A DNA stretch of 64,000 nt, from the NCBI GenBank assembly GCA_964020975.1, contig OZ026612.1:132852441-132916440 (forward strand), given 5' to 3'. Within the stretch, counting starts at the first letter, position 1, and each line of letters begins with the position of its first letter. The notes beneath the pieces were generated by a model. The model saw only the letters and a list, made by a program, of their open reading frames with translations. It was not told where the DNA came from and ran no database searches. The DNA is from Hermodice carunculata. Its lineage: Eukaryota > Annelida > Polychaeta > Eunicida > Amphinomidae. A program made the translations under genes and the position numbers. Below are positions 56,526 to 64,000 of the stretch, piece by piece.

Positions 56526-59500
56526 CTGATCAAATTATTATGCTTGATTCAACACAGTCATAGACACAACAGCTGTTTTAAACTTAAATATGCAGATTAG
56601 TTGTTTAAGGTTCTATCACAAAATTAGTTCTCTGAGACTAAAATGTAGTAATTGAGGGCACAGAAATAAACTGTAGCGCTGCCAAGATTTAAGGAAATAC
56701 ATACCGTAAGCCGAGACTTTCACAAATTGTTATTTATAACCCTCAAATCTTGATTTTAGGTGTGGTAAAGTATATATTTTCTGAAAACCAACAAACTGAA
56801 AATTCTGTTTGCAACAATTTCATGTTAGATAGTGGCAATCTTTACAAAACAATTACACAAAAGATCATCATAAGTCATCACAGATATTGATTAAGCTCAT
56901 CCAATTTTGAAGATAGGGACCTCAAATCTGCTGTAAAGTTTATTCAATGAATCATAAAAAGGTGTCTCAGATTTTAGAAATTTGGTGCCGTTGTGTCACA
57001 CAAGTCAGTTAAAAGTAATTATCCTTCAATGTGTCATCATTACAACTTTAGACACCTGTATTTCACAAACAACAACAAATACATAAAATTAATAAGCTTC
57101 TTAAAATTTGCAGTGTATTCTACAGTTTGCCATAAATTTGATGCCGAAATATGTGAAAATGTAGAAGCTGAACTGAAAATTTATATCAAAGAATGGCGAC
57201 AATTTTTGTACACTTTCATAATTGCTGTCAAAACTTTGCTTCAAGAGACATTAGCACAGTGACAGCATAAATCAGCAGTTTGGTCACTTTCTAAAAATGT
57301 ATACTTTATTGCAATCTTTAAGTGAATTTACAGTAATTACATACAGAAGTATCAGTCAGCGCTATGATCAATGATCACTTAACATATATCCTCAAGTGTG
57401 CCTGCCGTTTGCTTATCTTGTAAGACATAAATGTACTTCCAGTTTAAATAGTTCCCTAACATTTAAGTGTGCAGATAAGTTACCGTAGAGTATGGTACAT
57501 GTTGACAATAGTTAGCTGATATCAATGCACGCAGTGTGTATTTGAATTGTAGTACACTAACAGCAAGTACCTGCCGGGACATAACACAGACTACTTAACA
57601 GAGATTACACATGCAGCCATTTTTATAATGCCATTGTATGTGGCAAGACAAGGCTAGTACTGAAGACAGAGACACCATCCATAGCCAGACTACAAGCCTC
57701 CCATATTCCCTTAGAGATGTGGAGATCAGGCGATTGTATTATGGTTATTTGCCTCCCCAATGTTAACGCAATCAACCTGCATGCTCCCCTTTTGCATCTT
57801 CCCATGGTTCTAGCATAGTAATAGTGTCACCGGCAGATTAAATGTCTCTCCCCCCCAAGCAGCCCAGGATTGCAGGAGCGTACCCTTCCCCTCAGTGCAC
57901 ATGAGGCGCCCTTTGATCCTGCCAAGGTATCATTTGGGCCAGTGCATCTTCAACTTGCTGATCTGTTTGGACATGTAATCAGGGGACCGCTTATTAATTA
58001 AACTAATGTCCTTTCCACGGCTCTGATTACATGTCTCTTTATATTGTCCACAAATATATCATGCCTGCCCCACAACTTACCTTACAAAACCTGCGCCCAG
58101 TCCGTACACATAATTTAGGGACTATGGATACTGTTAGCAGCTGTGGGGACAATTGCTGGCTGGGTAATCTGATGTAAACTGACTACTGGAGAAGTGGTCT
58201 CCCAGGTCACAATAGCATTAAATCCACACCAATTTTGGTTTTAATTTGGCTTCTTTCAAATTAGGGAACAGGTTGGGCCACAGACAATGTGATTCAGCTA
58301 CTTGCCAGTCGTCTCTGATGAGTTGGGATTTGTGAGGATCCAATGTCCTTATAAACTGACCTCTCCTGCTCTGAAAACTTGATCTTGTGGGTAAAAGTCA
58401 ACAGGCAGTTCAGAGGCTAAGACCTCAATTGCAGTTGGCGTTGATGAACAATGTGAAGATTCAACTACGAGTTAACATATTTCCACAAGTTGTGGGAATT
58501 TATTTTTAGGAATGGCAAACCTTGTTTTCAAAACATAAAATTTATAGAACAGAGATCTTGATGAAGGTTCTACAAAAACATTAAAGAGAACAACGTCATT
58601 TTATCCAATTTCTTTGTGAAAGAACAAACAGAGCTGGTTCTAGATTGTTGCTGGATTCTTAAAGCTGCACACAGTTGTTGACAAGACCAACATGGCATGC
58701 ATTGGTTGAGGGAGCATGCATTGTGTACCAAGTGATGCATGACAGATCGGCTCAGCCAGCATGCACTATACTCAGCCAGGCATGCTATAGCTATTACAGA
58801 GACAATGCTGCAGAGCTGACCGTAACATCCCTATTACCCATGTTGGTACAGTTGATGCGATTATGTCCAGCCAGCCAAAAAGGCACAAAGAGCACGTAAT
58901 ATAAGTTGACCCCCATCTCTATTCCAACCACACAATGGCACTATTGCAAAGTCATGTTTAAAATAATTGTTTCCTTGGCAGAAGGGTGTCTATCTGATGT
59001 CATTGTGGAAATTAGCTAGCCAGTCCATTTCCCACACAACAGCAACTTTACCAATGACCTGCTGCTCTAAGTAAAGATGAAGGAAAACATTTTCTCCCCA
59101 AAAGATGTCTGAATCTGATCATTTCCAAGAAAGCATGGCCAAGTAAGGCCCAATGAGCATTCTAGTCTTTTAAATGACAGCTTAGGTTTCGGTATAGTAT
59201 AGGACAACTCAAAATACCTTTCTAAATGACAATACATCAAAAACTGTGTTTCTTTTTGTCTCCAAACCACTTTAGTTGCATTGTTATACCCCAAAATTTC
59301 ATTTGCTTGTATTTAGTGATGATAAATCATTGTCATTTAAACTTTAAGAAGTTAAACTATTGTGATATCTTCCATTCTTTTAACTTCCATATGCACTACC
59401 TCCAAAACATTTGCAACGCATCAAGTGATTCAGTCAGAAAAATCTCCATCACAATCTCGTAAATGAGTCTAAAATCTCAGCACAGACTAAATGTCAAGTG

Positions 59501-59645
59501 CGTGGCTGGAGGGAATTGTCCTTTCCTAGTAAAGGCTCACTGAGATATAACAAACAGTAAGTGTACATAACATCACAGACATGACATACACTGTACACCT
59601 AAACTAGAACAGCCATTGCCAGCAGCCTGAATACTCATTGCTTTG
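56526..59645. other. Unique block with a 13-bp inverted repeat
   Basis: No gene recognised. GACATGTAATCAG (57970-57982) is exactly inverted as CTGATTACATGTC (58023-58035), 40 bases apart, with TTATTAATTAAACTAAT between. The arms contain TGATTA/TAATCA, a homeodomain-type core. The surrounding 57600-58400 is repeat-free. Confidence 0.4.
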
Positions 59646-59649
59646 CAAA

Positions 59650-59870
59650 CATATGGGTTCTGTGACCTTGAAAATAAGGTTAAGGTCACCAAAATGTAAT
59701 CAGGTGAAGAAATAGTGTCAAGTTATGACTGAGGTCAATTTGATGTGACTTGTGAACCATGAGATATTTTGCTTGCAAGGATTCCTCGTTGGATGGATAG
59801 TTGGACAGTCAAATGAGCTGAAAACAGTATATTCTCCCAACTTTGTGTGGGAGTGGGGTAGTAAAGTATG
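59650..59870. repeat. Dispersed repeat with TGACCTTGA module
   Basis: TGTGACCTTGAAAATAAGGT then TAAGGTCACC, followed by GATGGATAGTTGGACAG and a CCCAACTTTGTGTGGGAG end. It is related in style to 30890-31330 and 62970-63300. Confidence 0.45.
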
Positions 59871-60187
59871 TGATAAACTGTCACAGGTATAGAACCATAT
59901 GGCTAATTCCCATGTTACATCTTGTCAACTGAGACACTTTGTGTCAGATTATCACAGCCACAGTAATTCTTATTCACGTGAAAGCTGAGAAAAAACATGG
60001 TGGCATCTGATGCTACAGAATGTAACTATCTTTGCTCACGGGATAAGAAATTTAGCTGATCATGTGACTTGTGAACCTGCAAACTGGACAGGGTGCTCAC
60101 TGCATTACTAAAGCAGCATCAAGGGTCCTGAGCATGTACACGGTCAGAACACTTCTGGGAAATGTCAATGATCACCACAACTACATA
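59871..60187. other. Unique DNA, nothing recognised
   Basis: No supported feature. Confidence 0.4.
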
Positions 60188-60427
60188 TTAACCCTTTCCC
60201 CCCTGAATTAAGACTGAGTCAACAGCTTTCCTTGGCATGGGTTGGGCACTAAGTGCCCAACCCATGCCAAGGAAAGCTGTTGACCTGGGGCATGTGATCT
60301 TGATAGGTCACATCTACAATTCTCAGTCAAATTGTTTTTCATTACTGCTGAAATTAGTTGAAAACACTGAAGCAGACGACATTTGACCACTAGCTGGTTT
60401 TGGCTGGTTTAAGGGGGAAAGGGTTAA
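60188..60427 (+). mobile_element. TTAA-hairpin MITE, copy 7 (best preserved; 33-bp palindrome arms)
   Basis: The ends are TTAACCCTTTCCCCC (60188-60202) and its exact inverse GGGGGAAAGGGTTAA (60413-60427), counting the TTAA target sites. The palindrome arms at 60218-60250 and 60252-60284 are perfect over 33 bp with one central base. The outer part is GTCAACAGCTTTCCTTGG and the inner part CATGGGTTGGGCACT. The body ends AAGCAGACGACATTTGACC and then GGCTGGTTTAAGGGGG. 240 bp, no coding capacity. TTAA plus CCCTTT ends are typical of piggyBac elements; a piggyBac transposase would have to act in trans. Confidence 0.9.
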
Positions 60428-60970
60428 ATAAATGTTGCCCAACATAAGACATAAAAATCAAATGTTGCCCCAAGGCAACTGTGAAGGCAGAAAAAGATTG
60501 TCCCACAAATTTTTTGTTGTCTGGGACAACGGGATAGCTGCCAAATTGGAGCCCTGGCGGAGCCTTAGGTTTAATCTTACTGGCCATCAGCCTGCTGTCA
60601 GCACTTTTCACTAATTTTCCAATTTTGCAATTAAGGGAAGTGTACATGTATAATTACATGCATTAATAATGACACCCAATTTCTCTGTGGTGCAAGAAGT
60701 CAGGACCTTCCCTGTAAGTCATCCACATTATCACTTGCTGTGTTGCAGCACATTTCAATTAAATTTTAGCAGAGGGCATCAACTCACCAACATGACTTTT
60801 GTTTGTATCTTAGTCCAGTCTCACACCACAAAAAACCTTTTAACAGCATATCCACACGGGTACAGCATACCATAATGCAATATAATTATTTGGACTGTAG
60901 AATTCTGTCAGGTAGCTTTCACATTCAATTGCTCCAGATTGGACAAAACATATTTCAAAGACTCTTAATA
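60428..60970. other. Unique spacer between two hairpin MITEs
   Basis: No gene or repeat recognised. Confidence 0.4.
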
Positions 60971-60971
60971 G

Positions 60972-61190
60972 TTAACTCTTTACTGGTTTGGATAAGACTA
61001 AATCAAGAGTTCAGCTTGGCATGGGTTGGTTGGGTCATCAGTGCTACAGAAAGTTGTTGACCTGTGATATGTTATCCTGGAAGGTCTTATCAACATCTGA
61101 CATTCAAAATATTTTCCATTAACAGAAGATTTAAGCAGAGACAATTAAGCACACAGCAATTCAAATCTGGTTGCTTTAGTACTATTCGAG
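60972..61190 (+). mobile_element. TTAA-hairpin MITE, copy 8 (decayed)
   Basis: Starts TTAACTCTTTACTGGTTTGG at 60972 with the same spacing to the palindrome as copy 7. The arm remnants are CAGCTTGGCATGGGTTGG and CAGAAAGTTGTTGACCTG. AAGCAGAGACAATT corresponds to AAGCAGACGACATT of copy 7. The right end is not recognisable, so 61190 is an estimate. Confidence 0.55.
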
Positions 61191-62965
61191 TTGCCAAGTT
61201 CACAATGAATGCTCCCTGAACATGCTACTGTTAAACTTCTTCATGAAAATAATCTGAACTGAAATAAGAAACATGAGGTAAGATCAGAGACTACATGATG
61301 GAGCTGGGACAGTTTCCCCATCTCGGCATCTGTATGTCTGCCGGGTGACTGGGGGGAGGTGTCAGCCACTATGCAGGATATCTGACCTGCTGCCCTGCCC
61401 CACCTACCCTAGTAATGAAAGCACACCTTCCATCCTTGCATCCACTTTTTTCTTCCCTCTGATGCTCATTTGGATGGTAATAATTTTTCCTGCCTCATAT
61501 GATAAAGTAGCACACTCGTGTATTCTCTGTGGCGAGCAACCTTTCGTCAATCTGCTTGCTTAGGAGCCTTCTCCCTATTTCACTATGACTTCAAAGTGGC
61601 CGGATGACAGCATACAGAAAACAGCCTATATTCGATGCAATTACTGTCCATTAAGTCTCCCTATTTTAGGTTCATGTTAACCTGAGCAAAAATGCATAAA
61701 GAAACCTGAGTAATGGCACTCAACGAGACGGAGAAAGCTCAGCAACTGTAATTTCCCTCCATCAGTGGTGCTTGGCCTGCACACAAGCAGCAGCCTTGGT
61801 CATACCTTGAACCACGCGGGTCAGGTACGCCACTTTCATCCGCTACAAACATACTTAGCCTAAAGTGCACTTCTGCTCATACAGATGGAAATGCACAGAA
61901 ACATTTAGGTCTTATATTACATACTAATATACTAATTGTTTTAACCTTACAGAGCCCAATACTTCCCTTTGTGGCCCCTGACTAAAAATAAAATGCCTCA
62001 AGATTCCAGTCCGTACCACTTATTTGAAAGTGCTTATTCCAATTTCTCCTTTTGATCTGCGGTTCAGAAGCCACGCTGACACAGAGTGCTTATGGTGTTT
62101 TATGCCGGGGACTCTTTCAATATCACTTTTGCCCTCACAGGTTGTGCGGCAGCCTGCAACGCAGACCTACATACATTCCTCTGCCTTGGTAACTACAACT
62201 CCACACAGAATTCAACCACTAGGAAGCACATTAATAAAGAAGAGATGTCAAACAGGCAAACCGTGCTATATGATAGGCTGCATTATTAAGAACATTAGGT
62301 TACAAGACCATTCATATTCTACCAGGACACATACATCAAACATTAAGTGGCTCCACAATGTTATCTGAACACATGTCAGGAGGTAACCAGTAGTGGGTGC
62401 ACTGGTGTAAACATACAATAGATAAACCACAATTTGCTGAGTATGCAACACAAAATTAAAGGTCTCCACATGGCAAGCTTTTGTGACTGAAGAATATGCA
62501 CAAAAATCCTCTAGTCATCCACGCAATGCTGTTTTGAGATGTAGATCAGAAATAGCAAGTATGCACGTATCCTCAGTGTCGATCTAAAAAAATATTAAGA
62601 AAAATGATATATTTATGCAGCTCAGTTATTTGTGTTTTGTATTTCTTTTTGTCCCCTTCCCATAAGAGTTTCAAATGTACTTTAACTTAGTCAGAAGCCT
62701 GACTCCTCAAGACATATAGAGTTGACTGAGGGGCTGTGTTAATTCTGTTATGCCTACCTTAGCTGCCATCCATAGTCTGCTCTCCCAACAGTCACAGCAA
62801 GAGGCATTTCAAGGTCAAGCCAAGCAGGCAACCAAACCATCTGTGCTAATATTTTGTTTATAATTTGTGCCATCATGACAATTGCAGTAAGGTTACCAAA
62901 TGCAATCCCAACACAGGATTAACTTAGATATAGTACTATATTATTCCATACTTATATCAAATAAA
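61191..62965. other. Unique DNA, no gene recognised
   Basis: No tandem repeat, MITE or protein-like frame seen. Confidence 0.4.
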
Positions 62966-62969
62966 TTAA

Positions 62970-63300
62970 ATTGATATTTATGAATGACCCTGAGACCTCT
63001 ACAATTAGGCCAAGGTGATCCAATCATAATCCCAATCAAGGGATTACCTACATACATAATCTTAGCAAGTTTCATTCATAATTAAAAGGTTCTTCAGGCT
63101 TGATCACATGGCAATGAAATTCATAAGTGATCAATGTGACCTTAATTAACAGGGTCACTTGCATGAATTGAGTTTTATCACTGAGGTTCTGTTAAGTTCT
63201 TTAGATTTTATTGCAAGGAAACAAATATTCACATGTGACCCTTTGACCTTGAGAATTAGGTCAAGGTGACTCACATACAATTGCAACCTAGCTCTCACCT
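62970..63300. repeat. Dispersed repeat, ~1.5 units, TGACCTTGA module
   Basis: ACCTCTACAATTAGGCCAAG (about 62994) and ACCTTGAGAATTAGGTCAAG (about 63245) head two related units about 250 bp apart. Each is followed by GGTGA.(T)C, CATA.AATT and a CAA.C block. A (GGA)n tract follows the second unit. Confidence 0.55.
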
Positions 63301-63350
63301 TGATACACACTCCTATGTTTCATATTTCTTTGTTAAACTCTTTAGCAGGT

Positions 63351-63440
63351 GGAGGAGGAGGAGGAGGAGGAGGAGGAGGAGGAGGAGGAGGAGGAGGAGG
63401 AGGAGGAGGAGGAGGAGGAGGAGGAGGAGGAGGAGGAGGA
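63351..63440. repeat. (GGA)30 microsatellite
   Basis: 90 bases of uninterrupted GGA. Purine-only on the + strand, so it can form triplex or quadruplex structures. The poly-arginine frame through it is an artefact. Confidence 0.97.
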
Positions 63441-64000
63441 CACTCTAAAACAAGAAAAGTTTCATGGGAGACCTAAAAAAATACAGAGAGTGGTGTATAG
63501 CGTTGATGACTAAGAATTGCCTACTAGGTAACAACATTAAAAAGCTAACATTTTTTCTGTATTGAAAGCTAGTTTGTAGCCACAATAATATTAAATGTCT
63601 ATCCAAATTTTTGTCCTTAAAACATGCATTTAAAACAAAATCTTGCTCCTCATATTGTTGCCTATGGATAAAATTCCATTTGTGACAAGCAGCTATCGCA
63701 AGTGCTATTTACAATCAGCATAGCCTCACTGTGGATTGAGCGGGGACAGCCCTCAAGGATTGAGCAAACCTCACAGTTGACAGACAAGTGTCAGGTCTGA
63801 GTCCTATGCAGGTACAAGTGGTGTGAAGTACACACAAAAAAATCCCACTACAAAGCACTCTGTGTAGATATATGACTCCCCTTTATATGCCTATGGGGGG
63901 TGGGGGCTCCCTTGGCTTTGCAGGATAAATGGTGACGCTTCATTTATTGGACATCAATTAAACTTTTATGAGGTCAGGAAACCCGTGTTTTGATCTACAA
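63441..64000. other. Unique DNA to the window edge
   Basis: No supported feature; a G-rich run lies near 63896-63906. Confidence 0.4.

Noticed and set aside
63266-63448. Poly-arginine frame
   Set aside because: Translation of a (GGA)n microsatellite.

Overview
This window looks like eukaryotic, non-coding DNA from a marine invertebrate, probably a mollusc-like lophotrochozoan. The reasons are a moderately AT-rich composition, no long open frames or operons, very many minisatellites, several families of short inverted-repeat (MITE-like) elements, a broken DIRS-type retrotransposon, and dispersed repeats built on TGACCTTGA...AGGTCAAGGT, GGACGGACGGAC and terminal GAGCTAAA motifs. From memory those dispersed repeats resemble ones common in molluscan genomes; no search was run. 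I recognise no host protein-coding gene, tRNA or rRNA. One 123-codon frame (17.5-17.9 kb, minus strand) is the only frame I would call even weakly protein-like.

Layout. 0-7 kb: mostly unique DNA with an old 50-bp satellite (2.76-3.49 kb) that a TA-flanked MITE has entered, and one hairpin MITE. 7-16 kb: a run of minisatellites (CCAAT-rich, 39 bp, 36 bp, ~42 bp, 33/36 bp), two more hairpin MITEs and a fold-back element at 13.2-13.6 kb. 16-24 kb: unique DNA, a LINE reverse-transcriptase remnant, and a 50-bp array interrupted by a LINE-type 3' end. 24.5-28.7 kb: a dense cluster with a hairpin MITE, a DIRS fossil carrying a second LINE-type 3' end, a third hairpin MITE and two tandem arrays. 29-45 kb: unique DNA with scattered MITEs, dispersed repeats and arrays. 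45-51 kb: arrays of 45 and 33 bp, a G-rich quadruplex candidate and a dispersed repeat. 51-64 kb: mainly unique DNA with two hairpin MITEs at 60-61 kb and a (GGA)30 microsatellite at the right edge.

Two observations stand out. (1) Eight copies of one TTAA-flanked family of about 240 bp (piggyBac-like ends, by inference) each carry a near-terminal palindrome. In four copies the palindrome arms are perfect for 26, 35, 27 and 33 bp, yet the inner arm sequence differs from copy to copy, so the arms seem to change together. (2) Two diverged LINE-type 3' ends, at 20.0-20.3 kb and 27.2-27.5 kb, share a colinear two-stem structure. Four of its 11 base pairs differ between copies and all four differences are compensatory, which is strong direct evidence for a conserved RNA stem-loop.
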